Origin: Seiridium cupressi
Taxonomy: Eukaryota > Ascomycota > Sordariomycetes > Amphisphaeriales > Sporocadaceae
Reading direction: 5' to 3'
DNA: 64,000 nt
Assembly: GCA_036674765.1 (NCBI GenBank)
Contig: JARVKI010000011.1
Location: 434,001-498,000 of the forward strand
Position 1 is the stretch's first letter. The number at the start of each line of letters is the position of its first letter. Below the pieces are notes generated by a model. The model was not told the DNA's origin and made no database searches. It worked only from the letters and a program-made list of their open reading frames with translations. Shown here in pieces: positions 33,705 through 45,705 of this stretch. A program made the position numbers and the translations under genes.

Positions 33705-35902
33705 ATGGGATCTGGGGTTGACCAGACCTCTTTGCCATGCCAGGTAAGGTGATTGTCTTTTCTTTCCCGAAGCTTCGTTCGTTTAACTACCCGTGGCGCC
33801 TTCGGGACCTTTGGGCGCCACGTCGCTGGTATTCACACAAAAGACTGATCAACCCTTCGCTAGTCATGCCGCAAAAAACATCTTCGCTGTGAGCAATTGG
33901 GTGGTTATGTCCCGGAACTTGGAGTAGAGCCTCCACCATGCAATAGGTGTGCTGCTTCAGGAAAGAAGTGTATTCGGGGTAGAGCAATACGCTTCAAGTT
34001 TCATTCGTATGTCGAATTAATAGACCTAGACAGTGCCTTGGAGAAAGCACAACGCATTGCTAATTTCGAGTCATGTCTCCAGTTATCCAAAAGCCGACCA
34101 ATGGGTTAAGTTGCCCACTCGTTGTGCGTTTCTTTCCCTGAGACGATCACTAATTGGTCCAAGCTGACAATCTTAGTCTATTTCGTAAACGAAACTGAGG
34201 AGGTGAAGGCTTTCTATACTCTCAAGAGCGGAGACACGCCCTACCCTTTTATAGCTCAAGCACCAAAAAGCATATCACTGCCAGATGCGACCACGTCTCT
34301 TGTTGATGAACCACCTCACGTCACTGGTGTAGACTTTTTAGCGGATATTTTGTCGCCGACCATAACATCACATAGTCCAGCCCGATCAACTACAGAAAGC
34401 CGGACCTATACCTCCATTCCATCGAGCTCGTTAGTCGGCCTGACGGACAACAATGACTTTGAAAACATCGCTTTCCCGCTGGGAAATCCAGCCGAGGTAC
34501 GACTGATGAAATACTATCTCGAGAAAATGTGCCACTGGGTAAGCGTTGCGCGATACCGCTCCCAACATTTCTCTTCCTTCATTGCGGTACTGAATTCATC
34601 TATAGTTTGACATATGTGACAACCAGAAGCATTTTGCTCTCGAAGTGCCACGACGGGCCATTACATGCCCTACATTGCTCAATGCCATATTCGCCCTTTC
34701 CTCCCGCCATCTGAGCATGGGTGAGCGGTTTGACCAGTATGCGGCGGACCGATACCAACAAGAATGCCTCAACCAGCTATTAGCCATGGACCCTTCGTCC
34801 CTGGCCAATGATGATCTTCTTGCCGCAACTATCCTGTTGAGGACATTGGAGGAGATGGACGGTATGATTCTGCTACGATCCCCAGTGCCATCTAGGCACC
34901 AGACACTGATGGATTCTATAGTACAACTCATTGGTGCAGACCATGAACTACACCTCCATGGAATTCAGCTTTTCATGAGCACCATGCCCTCGCCCTCGTC
35001 CCCCATTGTCGCCTCCCCAAACCAACTACTACCTCCCATATCCACTCTTCGCAAGGCCTGTTTCTGGACCGGTCTCCGTCAAGAGATTGTGATGGCCTTC
35101 GTAAACCAACGACCCGTCAAGATCAAGCTTGATCATCCTTTTATTGACCGCTCACTTACGGGGCCCGCTACAGACGACACATGGGCAAACCGTATCGTTG
35201 TTCACTGTGCACATGTCCTCCAATTCTGCTTCGGAGGCGACGCGGCCAATGGCGCCGTGGACAAGTGGCGAAGTCTGAAAGAGTATGATGAGGCCTGGCT
35301 CAGTGCGCGCCCATTGAGCTGGTTGCCTCTGGCATATGCGGAGCCAGACAAGGGTAAAGGGGAGGTGTTCCCTACAATGCTCTATCTGAGCAGCGCCATC
35401 AGTAAGTTGGATTTCCGCAACCCTAGTAGCCGTCAATATTTGTTCCTGACAAAACCATAGTCAGCGGTAATACGCATGCTATATTTGCGAGAGCATTGCT
35501 GATGTGCTATGATCCCACGATACCGAAAATTGGGCCGGGCCAGAAGCTTGCGCAACGTAAACTGGATGTAAGTATTTTATCATATGTACCATGGAATTTT
35601 CTGTTCATGAGTTTCGTGGGAGTAAACACTATTTATTAGCCTTACTCATGAACAATGATCCACAGGCCGAAATACGTAACCAGATTCGCGAATTATGTGC
35701 CACGGCTCTCTCAAATAGGGCAACGGTCCCCGCCATGTTTACTGCAAGCATGGGCGTTACCATGTGCGGCGATCGCTTTACGGACGATAGAGAACGCGGC
35801 GGGCTCCTAGATCTACTAATCAAGACCGAGGCCGAGCATTTCTGGCCTACCGGTGGCGCGCAGGATCATCTCAAGAAAGCTTGGGGATGGGCCGTAGAGT
35901 AA
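33705..35902 (+). CDS. Zn2Cys6 transcription factor with long zinc-cluster loop, six exons
   Basis: Hand-spliced exons: 33705-33743, 33864-34104, 34177-34538, 34606-35401, 35461-35567, 35666-35902 (introns 120, 72, 67, 59, 98 nt), summing to 594 codons, 593 aa. The first exon is only 13 codons and carries the first cysteine. The cluster is Cys12, 15, 22, 39, 42, 49: C-x2-C-x6-C-x16-C-x2-C-x6-C. The 16-residue loop (usual range about 5-12) is unusual but the flanking residues (SCRKKHLRCE, CNRCAASGKKC) are typical. Middle and C-terminal parts match the generic fungal regulator fold: EKMCHWFDICDNQKHF across intron 3, CPTLLNAIFALSSRHLSMG, and HVLQFCFGGD. The C-terminus ends near HLKKAWGWAVE. The target pathway is unknown; it is divergent from the broken sugar permease, so a catabolic role is a reasonable guess. 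All introns are GT-AG. Confidence 0.85.
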
Positions 35903-36602
35903 AGATACGTCTTATAGGAAGGGTTGGCGTATTAGATATCCAGACACAGCAAACCTAGGTCTCAAACCTAGGAACTTATGCTATCATCCAGGACGACATC
36001 CTGTCTTATTAATGAATCAACCGATTTGTCACCTATGAGGGACTATGTTACGATCTAGCCCTCATACATAGACAACCTTTTCCCAACAAATTTGCGGAGG
36101 AAGGGAGAAAGAAAGAATTTGCCAAATTGAATGATTGAGTGTCGGCGAGATGTTTGCGATACTATGAGGGGTCGAAAAGTTGAGCGCCTGAGTATGAGGG
36201 CTCTTCAATTCAGCGCAATAAACATCGACACAATACGATGACGTCTGGTGAGTGACCGATCTAGACATTATATTATTAACTACAATGTAAGGTAGGTACG
36301 TAATACCTCACTGAGAACTACTGGTCCTACAAGGACGAATTGGGCACTGAATCCTTGTAAGCCACGAGCAGGCCTGTGCACGTACAGTACGAATGTGCGT
36401 CCAAAAGGAGGCTAGCTCACACTGTAGACGTGCCGGCTTAGCATGAGTGACCGGACAGTGCGTCAAAGCATGCACCACGTGACAGGGGTCCTCTCGAAAT
36501 TTTTGGCCCGGAGCTATCGCGTGCATCAATTGAGCATCTCGAGCTCCTGAATCCCGACGTGAAGCTGCGTATTGGGAGGAAAGTCTTCACGCAGCAGCAA
36601 AC
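35903..36602. other. Intergenic region
   Basis: Spacer of 0.7 kb between the regulator and the mitoribosomal gene, without a supported gene. It contains the 3' end of one gene and the promoter of the next. Confidence 0.5.
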
Positions 36603-38072
36603 ATGGCCAAAGGAAAGAGGTTACACGTCCTTAGGAGGCCCGTGAGTACCAATTACCCCGTCAACCCCCCGACCTCTGCTTCCTTGAGCCACTCGAGCAT
36701 AGCACGACCAGCTGACCCCCTGGGCCTCGGATACAGAAACTGCGACAGTCGTGGAACAAATATAATCTCTACAACCTGTGGCGATCCAAGGACCCCAAGA
36801 TTGGTCTTCGGGACAACGAAACCTTCTTCCAGCAGAAATGGCGAGCGAAGGGTCTGCTGCGATCCTACCATGGCGAGCACATGAAGGAGCGCGACTGGGA
36901 GCGCATGTTCAGTCGGCGATTGCTCTCCGTCGCCAACATGGACCCGCGGTACATGGCCGAATTTGACGGTAGCGAGAAGGCCGCCGGTAGAGGATCGGGC
37001 AAGGACGAGCCGCCACAATGGGACGAAAAGGAGATCAAAGCAAAGACCATCACACCTTACATGAACATGGCCTTCTCGCCTATGGAGAGGAGGCTCGACA
37101 TCGCTATCTTCAGAGCCATGTTCGCTAGCAGTGCAAGACAGGCCCGGCAATTCTGTATCCATGGCGCTGTAAAGGTCAATGGCAAGAAGGTGCGCGCCCT
37201 CTTTCTCTCCCCCGTCCCGTATCCGACGAAAAAAACAGAAAGACTAACATGAACCGTATCTACAGATGCCCTATCCTGCTTACAAGCTCAACCCAGGAGA
37301 CATGTTCCAGGTTGAGCCAGAGAAAGTTTTGTATGCCACAGGAAAAGCGAAGCCTCGTATTCTTGAGGCTCCATCCAAAACCACGAGCGCAGAAGAGGCT
37401 ACTGAAGAAGCTGAGCCCGAGCCGGAAGTCGCAGAAGCCGAAACAGAAGAGGTGGCAGAAGCGGCAGCCGAGCAAGATCCAGATACCACAGACAAGCCCG
37501 AGGAAGTTCACGACCTGAACCCGACACGCAAGGCCATCACGAGCCTTGTAAAGCAAGCAAAGTCAGTCCTCGAGAATGAGAAGCTTGGTGTGGCCAAGAA
37601 GCGGTCATTACGGAGCTTCATCAAGAGAGCACGACAGATTCAATCTGAGAACAGACCGGGCTCATCGCCGGCCGACGTTGCTGCCAAGCTGAACACAATG
37701 ATGTCCGAACTTAACCTCAATGCGCCCGAACCTGAGGCCTCCGAGACGCCAACAGAAGGCGAGAAGGCCGAGCTCAAGAAGTCTGTCATGGAGCTTCTCA
37801 CCCCCGAGGAGATCAAGACGCTCGAGCGCAAGATGAAGGAGGAGGAGGAGAACCCATTCGATCCAGACAAGCCGTACATGACGCCTTGGAGGCCAAAGGA
37901 GTTCATGAGTCCTTTCGCCTTCATTCCTCAATACCTGGAAGTCAACCACAAAGTGTGCTCTGCTGTATATCTAAGACACCCGGTGGCAAGAGTAGGCTAT
38001 GCAGAGGTGCCGACGCCGTTCGGTTACAACGTCAACCAGTTGGCTTTCAACTGGTACTTGCGGAGACGATAA
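36603..38072 (+). CDS. NAM9: Mitochondrial small-subunit ribosomal protein S4 (uS4m, Nam9), three exons
   Basis: Structural protein of the mitochondrial 30S-like subunit. Exons are 36603-36641 (13 codons), 36737-37189 and 37266-38072, with introns of 95 and 76 nt in phase 0; the product is 432 aa. The N-terminus [19 protein letters not shown] and the [15 protein letters not shown] segment across intron 1 are typical of fungal uS4m. The S4 RNA-binding fold is at about 127-180: [20 protein letters not shown], then [13 protein letters not shown], intron 2, and [16 protein letters not shown]. An acidic Ala/Glu-rich insert follows (about 190-230), a common fungal extension. The C-terminus has [22 protein letters not shown] and ends FNWYLRRR, the Nam9-type tail that assembles into the mitoribosome. 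There is no obvious cleavable presequence, as in several uS4m proteins. Confidence 0.92.
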
Positions 38073-39837
38073 GGGAGTTGCTGTCATTCTGAGAAGGCTG
38101 TTTGGGTGGATGTGTACTATAGTGGAAGAGGTCACGCCAATGGCTTACTTCGCCGAACCGGTCGCCGCCAGTCGTTTGCATATACGATGGCGTCTCTTGG
38201 CAGACAGCGAGATGTCGACGTGTATAGACATGTACATTATATAAAAAGTGTAAATCACCCATCACGACCACCACTTACCCACTCACTATGACCGCCCTGG
38301 TGATATTCCCATCGATAGTGCTCGTAATTCCTCCCTCGCGATGCCCCTCGGTAACGCGCCCGATGGACTAATTTGGTACCGTAGCTGCACCACCAATTGG
38401 CCGTCTCGTGTGACTTTACAAAGTCCATGGTCGATACTATCCTCTACCGGCCACTAAAAATGAACAATTAATAACCTTGATTGAGCAGCACCATTTCCGC
38501 GATGACCTTGACCTTGTTTCCACCTGTTCAGGGATTAGCATCATCTCGGCATAAGGGATAACCGCGCGCTCACCTCAAGCGCCAAAAGATATGTGAATTA
38601 CCCCGCCCGAGACTTTTGGATATGCCAATATCCGTATACACTATCGATCGTGCCATCACCATTCCTCCATTACTACGTCAACGAACACACTAGAATAGAA
38701 CAGCGGTGGTATTCCCGAGTTTCTGGCATCATGACTGTGTAAATCCCCACTCGTAGACAAGTTCATGGTCCATATCAAAGAGATAGAGCAATCCGCGAAT
38801 GTGCGACATGACGTTAGATAGTCTTTGGTTAGAGTATCGACTCTGGTCTCTGCTACATATCAAAAGTAGGCGCGGGTGCTAGAGCTCCGTCTCTACTCGT
38901 AGTTGCAACTATCAAATGCAGACGGCATGATCAGGATAAGACTAACCAGTTGAGATAACAGCAAGGCAGGCAGCAGTATATCAATACTAAGAAAATCAAT
39001 CTTTTTCCATTTTAGACGACCTAAACTAGAAAAAACATATCTCGAGCTACAGAATGACAGAAGGGAGAGAGGTAGAAAAAATATGAATTTTCGTCGATGT
39101 AAGGAAAACCAGGGTGTAACCCTATGACATGCGGCAAGTTGTGTCGGTGAGAGACCTGACCCGTCCAGGTTGGAAGGGGCGATCATTCCTAGAATACATG
39201 CATCTAGTACAGGCTCTCCACGGCAGACGCCCTGACTGACGAATATTGCTCGCTACCTCTTACAACGCCCGAACATCAGCTCCTCCCATTTTCATCTCGG
39301 GTATACTGTCGTAACGTGCTGTAAGACGCAAGTCCACAAAAGGAAAGGTCCGGATCGACAGCTGATTAGGCCTGTGGCTAAGGGTCAATCACCGATTGGA
39401 AGTAATTCAGACTGCCATGCTCGCCCTCGGTCCCAGATCGTGTGGTAACTCGACGTATCATGAGCCATGATGCAATTAGCCATCAAGTATGGCCTTTGCT
39501 GAACGAGAATCGGGTTGTCGAGTTCCCGAGACAGTGAAATCTCCCGTGGGATATCGAAAGACTCGATCTATGGCAGTGCGGACCGAGATGTTCTGTTTCC
39601 CAGCCACTCCACCATTCGGTTCCGACCAACTAAGACCAACTAACAGTTTTGCTGCAACCTTGGCCGTTCGCTCAAGACGACCATCCGAGAAACTCGTGTA
39701 TTAGAGAATAAATTAAAAGAAGAGAGTGAATAGACAAGGGCGAGAAGCGAAGAGAACGCGACAGGCTGGTATTGCAATGGGAATCATTAAGGCTCGGGCA
39801 TGAGTCGTAGAGAAGGACGAGTCGGAGTTGTGTCGAC
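38073..39837. other. Intergenic region between convergent genes
   Basis: About 1.8 kb between convergent stop codons. Open frames are short (under 100 codons), with one hydrophobic 97-codon frame (38893-39186, -) that lacks support. No RNA gene is evident. Confidence 0.5.
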
Positions 39838-41479
39838 TTAGCGCAGAGAGAAACCCTTGCGCTTGCCCTCCTTCTCGATCGGCCTGCCGCTCTCGACTCT
39901 GGACTTCTTCTCCTCGAGCTCTAACCGTTGTCTTTCCAGTTGCTCCTTCATCTCGCGATGGCGAGCATAAAGCTCTTCTTCGCTTTGCTTTAGCTTGCTC
40001 TCCTTTTCGGCTACCTTCTGTTGGAAGACCATCTTCATCTCGGCCTCCATCTTGGCTAGCTTCTGTTCGTGGAGGGCACGCTCTTCTTCTTGCTTGACGG
40101 CAGGGTTGACCTCCTTGAAGACGCTGGGATCTTGAGCAACACCCATAGCGGTGAGCTTGTCGGTTCTGTAGTTCTCGTACAGGGCGTTGTTGGTGTGCTC
40201 CTTGAGCTCCTCCATGTGAGTACGGATGAGCATCTGTCGAAGCTTGACAAAATCACAGTGCTCCTCGTTATCGACCTCGATCACACCCCAAGGATAACGA
40301 CGGCCACGGACCTTGCGGCCATCGGCATTGGTAATTTCGTTATTTGCACCAACAACAGCAAACGGCACCTTGGACATGATCTCGTTGTTCTCGGCGATGG
40401 TCTCCTCGTCATCGAGCTCGTAGCGAGGGCCCTCGAAGATCTGGATGGCATGGTGCTTGATGTCGCTGAGGATCTGTAAAAGAGTCAGTCAAAGTCGCGT
40501 CAACGGTTGACGAGAAAACTTACTCTGGCCTTGAAGGAAGCAATTTCCTCATCAGTCAGGGTATCAGCCTTGGCGATCACAGGAATCAAGTTGACCTTGG
40601 TGTGGAGGCGGCGCATGACCTCGATATCCAGGGGCTTCAGGGAGTGACCCGTGGGCTGAATGAAGTAGACACAGGCATGGATCCTGTTGTCGACAATGTT
40701 CATACGGTTGACCTTGTTCTCGGCATCCAAGTATGCGTCATATCGCTGCTCGATGTTCTCGACAATAGGTCTCCATGACTCGTCGTTGTTTACGAAGTCA
40801 CCAAAGCCCGGGGTATCGACAACCGTAAGACGGAGACGAACGCCGGCCTCCTCGATATCAGCGCTGATTGACTGGATAGTGACAGTCTTGGGAATAATGT
40901 CCAGGCTGGGTCCCTTGCGCTCCTTGGGAGGGTACAAAGAGGTATTGAACAAAGTGTTGACGAGAGTGGATTTACCAAGGCCGGATTCACCTAGAATGCA
41001 GGTCAGTTTCTGTCACCAAGATTCGCCACTTTTATCAAGAACATACCGACAACCATGACATTGAAGTTGAAGCCTTTTCGTACACTCTTGCGGTGCCATT
41101 GGTTCGGAAGGTTAGCGAAACCAACGTAGCCCGTCAGCTTCCTCCGAACAATGTTCTTGTTCTCGTTCACCGACGAAGTGATCGGGCTCGTTACTACCGA
41201 CGAAAAAATTAGACACTGATGAATATTCGAGCGGGAGTCTGCTTACAGTTGGCCAATTCAGGCGAGCCACTAGATTGTGGGAATTCAATATCTAGAAAAT
41301 ACGACAGAAATTAGTACACATCACGTCCAAGATAACGAAGAAACTGAATGGTTAATGTCATATTGCAAGAGACGCCAGGATCATGAGGTACCATATGCAA
41401 GAGAGCTGTCGTTGTCGTATAGTCCGGAGTAGTCCAAGGGTTTCAAGGGTCGAATCGTTGGTGCGTCCACAACAAGCAT
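39838..41479 (-). CDS. aspB: Septin of the Cdc3/AspB group, five exons
   Basis: GTP-binding filament protein of septa and hyphal rings. Exons: 41479-41392, 41291-41247, 41193-41047, 40990-40524, 40473-39838 (introns 100, 53, 56, 50 nt); 461 codons, 460 aa. The block [20 protein letters not shown] precedes the P-loop GESGLGKST (94-102), whose first Gly codon is split by intron 3. [18 protein letters not shown] is the G3 region, PVIAKADTL the G4, and [10 protein letters not shown] lies in the septin-unique part. From about residue 380 the chain is a Glu/Lys/Gln-rich coiled coil ([19 protein letters not shown]), as expected for Cdc3-type septins. The N-terminal 93 residues depend on three short exons; the start at MLVVDAPT is my choice. 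The first-exon frame stays open to an ATG at 41680, which would add 67 residues. The core is certain, the start less so. Confidence 0.93.
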
Positions 41480-44400
41480 GCTTCGGTAGTGTCGAATGGA
41501 GGGAGCCTGGTTCTCTTGACTGGAGAGAGCTAAGCTACTCGCTCTGGGAGTTGGAGCTGTGGATAGGCCAACAGATCCCCGGTGTCGTGATTGATCGGCA
41601 GTGGCCGTCTGCATGCACATGCCGTCCAGCTGTACACTGCGATGCCGGGTTTTGTTGTGGTTTGCGAGAAAGCTATGCATTTTTTGCGAGGCCTTCTGTG
41701 CTTCTTTTGGTGGTGGCGGTGGTGTGAAGGGAAACCGATGTTCCTAACAATGGTCGAGTATTCCAAAGTACCAAAAAAGGAGACCCAAGAAGTGATAGAA
41801 CAACCAAAAAAGGGGTGGGCCGGGTGCGTAACGAGCGTCGTGATGTGATATTCTCAGGACCCGGCCGAAGGAGGTCGAACCGATTTGAAGCGTAAACATT
41901 GTATCGAATCGAGCAGGGACGACTCCGTGGAAGGTGCGACCCGAGTCGGACTGCAGTGTGGCTCGCGACGTCTCTTGCAATAGTCGTTTCTCGGTGGACA
42001 CGATGGCAGAAGAGTGTGCTTACCCATGGCGAATATTTCAATATGCTTCGATTATCTATGAAGGAGATGTGTCGAATCGAAGAAGAAGGGGCGAGGTCTG
42101 CTGTCGGAGATCAGAGTCAGTCGCGAGGTCAGAGCCGAAACGTAATGTCGAACGTTGGGAGCCGTGGTCAAGCGGAGGCCGCAAGTAGGGCAGTGGAGAA
42201 CTCCTGAACAACGGAAGCTAGAACGAAGTGAAGGGAAAGCGTAATCGGATGGTGAAGGATGATTGACAAGCCCGGCCAGGTGGGTGAATTGAGGCTCGTG
42301 AGTATGGCTCTTGTCATGTGAGACGAGAGAAAAGGGATGTCTTGCTCATCACCCGTGCTCGGATTGGGAAATTTCGAGGTTCAGACGTACGTACCTAACG
42401 CAAAGTCGCCAAGCTATGCTGCTGTCGTGTCTGCACCTTAAAGTCGCGTGTCAAATACGGCCGCGGGGGACAGCGTTGGGTAGAAATCGAAACAGAAGTC
42501 TGCAATTAACCGCGTGAGGAGCTAGAGAATGTAGGAAATATTCACAACGAGTGCGGGAATGGCTGGCCAACACACAAAGGAGGTGGTTGATGATCCAGCA
42601 GGGGAAGGACAGGAGATTTGGGGTTGGCGAGACAGTAATGAAGGGATCAATCGGTTCTGTGTGACGGGCCACTGCCTGCAACTTTTTTGGGCCTGCGTCG
42701 CTGCGCTTCAGCAAATTTGGATGGGGTCAGGCCAGGGGACAGCAATGAGTGGACATGCATGGGGGAAATGGGGGATGGGCGCAAAAGGGGCTAATCTGCC
42801 AGTTGCAAGCTGGTAGCTCGCCGCGGGCATGCGAGACCGCGGCGGGCGACAGGTGGCAGCGTGAGAGCGATTGCTGCCGAGATCTCAAGTCTGCTCAATC
42901 TGCTGGTTGTCGTTGATGCTCTGCAGCTCTAGGTACTACCTTGAGGCCGCTCCCCCTGCGGTGGGCGCCAGCGTGTGGCCGAGCTCCAGGTGGCCTGAAG
43001 GGACTTGTTCTCCATTAATCGCTCCGGGACACTAATACTACGTACAGGGTGGACCAGGGGTGGCAGTCCCCTCGAAGCTTCTCATTGGGCCAATCTCCCA
43101 GAACATTCAGGGATGCCGACCAGGAAGAGGCTTGAGCTCGAATTTGTCTGCCACCTCACATCCCGTCTGATGAGAAGCTGCGTGTGATGACCACAGACCG
43201 TTGCGTGCTACAGAGCGCTCAGGTTCGAGAAATCTCTGCCAACTGCATGTTGCTCAAGCCTTCGCACGGCAAGGCACCCCCCTGGACACTCACAAGCTTC
43301 ACCATTGCACTGGCGCCCGTGAAATCATAGTACATGTATGTACCTAATGGCGCCCGCCGGCGAAACTGAAAAAGCACTGGCACTAGCCGTTGGACCCTGA
43401 CGCTTGGGCTATTGGCGCGGCCATGCTTAACTCTGGGGTGGGTGACAGCGGGACAGCTGCAAAGAATGCTCGAGGATTCAATGAAACATCCCACTGATCA
43501 ATTGACCTCTGCTTCGACGGCTCGAATAAATTTGAGGCGAACAACATCGCAGCTCTTATCATGCTCTTTCAAAGGAGTGTGCCATGGACCCTGCGCCCCT
43601 TGCGATCACACTCAAGACCGAGTTCGTATTTCACTAGGGGACTCAGACTCGCCAATCGCGCGTTGACAAGCGCGGCGAGATCCACAACGAAAGAACATCA
43701 CCATCTGCCCACTGTCGGCATGGGTCCTGCTCGATTTCGGGATGTTGGGTCTGTGCTTCCCCGTGCTTTCCCATCGTTGTTTCGGCATGGCTTCCATAGA
43801 CATGAAACTTCCGACTTTCTCATCAATCGTGATGCATTGGAGGGAAACTTCCCGTCACCTGCATGAAAGAAATCCATAACTATAACCATGCTTCAAACCG
43901 TTGCATCCCTGAACCATGACGTCTGCTACGTTTGAGATTGATCTGCGGCAACACAAAGGTGTAAACCACAGAAATAGCACACCATGCTAATGCAACTTCT
44001 AACACGGCACCCAATCAGCCTATATTATTGTCAAAGGCAGCAGCTCGAGGCAGGTTGGTGCCCCATGACGGTGAGTAGTGGGACGATTGAGTAGAGGTCC
44101 TGCGGCGAGAATAGTAAGGCTTATCAGTGGCGCATCATAGCCCGCGCTGTGCTTACCCTACTGTTATTTTGAGAATAATATTTTCTCCATACTCGGAAAA
44201 CGGTGCTCGAAGCCAATTTACTCTACAGAGATATGGCTTTCGCAAGATTTCATATTACATAATTATTTCTTCTAATTAGTGTCTAACCTCAAAGTATCAC
44301 ATTCGGATCAATCCAAGCAGGTAATACAGTTGCGATATTCGATCGAGAATTTGTGCAAGAAACAACACAGATCGCAAATTAAAATTCAAATAGAACCCTG

Positions 44401-44985
44401 TCGGACCTCAACGGTATAGCAATAAGGAGACGAGATGATATGTTAGACCGGCTTCGAGCAATGCTGGACCTGGGTCACTATGCTTTTAAGCCAGCAGTTG
44501 CCCTCCGGATTTTGGTACATGCTGGAGCCATTAAGATGGGAACTCATAATCCTGCCAAAGACGCATTAGCAGCCTATATTAAGCTGGAACAACGAAGAAC
44601 CTCTAGGTTGTACAATATGAGCCGTGGAGCTCTAACGTTAAGCTCCCTACGGACCGATACCTTTGGATTTATGAAGTTGCTCTATTCGGATTCGGCACGT
44701 ACCCTGTGTTGGTTGACCTATATTCACTTCAAGCGAGCAAAGAATGGCCGGAAACAGCAGTACAGGACAATGGCCACTATCCGCATCCATCAAACAAAGA
44801 AAGAATGCCGAAAAGTTCAGCAAGCAATACGAAAGTGTTAGTGTGATGGTTTTAGTATCGAGTCCTATAAAAACATAATTGAATACAAAATGACTGCCGT
44901 CGGAGAAGAAGAAAAATCGAAAACACCAAATATACAATAGTATCGTTGACGAGTATCGGAGTTCTAGTGATGTGTCACGGCTGAT
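41480..44985. other. Intergenic region of 3.5 kb
   Basis: Upstream of the septin gene. It holds no recognised gene; frames such as 44440-44841 (+, 133 codons) lack motifs and coding texture. The stretch at about 44.1-45.0 kb is AT-rich. Confidence 0.5.
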
Positions 44986-45705
44986 ATGATCATGAAAGAA
45001 AACGACCTTGACTGGATTGTGGAGCAGCAGCGTTACGCACTGGAGGAGGCTGGCCGGGTTGCCCGCGAGGATTTGAGATGCGAGGTCGGGCTTCTGAGGC
45101 AGCAACTTTTACACGCCGAGATTCGGGAGAATATGCTCCGGAAGAGCGTAGAAAATTATCAGAGTGTGGAAGAAGACCCCAGGGGGAAACCTATCGATAC
45201 TAATGTGCGCGATCCGTTGCAACGCAGCAATACGGACGACCGGAATATCGAGCAAAACAGACCATACCAATTATTCCCGAACGACGAAATACACCTTTCC
45301 ACAGTTGGTGAGGAGGAATTCATTCTCAAGGCACACCGCAGCCAATGTGAGTGGATGTTAGAGCAGCAGAGGAGGTACAATGAGCTGCAGAGCAAGACTT
45401 GTAACATCTCACCAGCCTTCGGTGCTGTCGAGGCGTCTTCCTACGCGTTCGATAGTCGGGACGAATCGCCGCCTCCGTATGAGGAACATCCTCGTCTGAC
45501 TCCATCTATGGCAGAGTCAATTGAGCATGTGCCAAATCAGCGGCGAGAGAATTTTCAACAGGGGCGTCCTTCACAGGTTCGATTCACAGACCCACTGGAG
45601 ATCACGTTCGATTCAGCATCGCCGCCAGCTCCGAAGAGGAAGAAGGAACCCAAGAAGCAGGTCATCGGATTGTATAGGAAGCGGAGTAATCGGACCGCCG
45701 TGTAA
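44986..45705 (+). CDS. Unrecognised coiled-coil protein with PPPY motif
   Basis: Single open frame of 239 codons starting ATGATCATG (MIM...). I do not recognise the family. Residues 8-60 are Glu/Gln/Arg-rich and should form a coiled coil. The string W-[IM]-[VL]-E-Q-Q-R occurs twice (Trp10 and Trp123), hinting at an internal duplication. PPPY at 162-165 followed by an acidic pair matches a PPxY motif, the docking site for WW-domain proteins such as Rsp5/HulA ubiquitin ligases (known biology; binding here is an inference). The C-terminus is basic (PKRKKEPKKQ, RKRSNR), which could bind nucleic acid or serve as a nuclear signal. No introns are needed. Base composition differs little from the surrounding AT-richer sequence, and the gene stands alone, with more than 2.9 kb to the next gene. 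It could still be a chance frame. Confidence 0.5.
   Translation: MIMKENDLDWIVEQQRYALEEAGRVAREDLRCEVGLLRQQLLHAEIRENMLRKSVENYQSVEEDPRGKPIDTNVRDPLQRSNTDDRNIEQNRPYQLFPNDEIHLSTVGEEEFILKAHRSQCEWMLEQQRRYNELQSKTCNISPAFGAVEASSYAFDSRDESPPPYEEHPRLTPSMAESIEHVPNQRRENFQQGRPSQVRFTDPLEITFDSASPPAPKRKKEPKKQVIGLYRKRSNRTAV

Noticed and set aside
44440..44841. 133-codon plus-strand frame
   Set aside because: AT-rich, no motif, no conserved-looking segment; coding status not supported.
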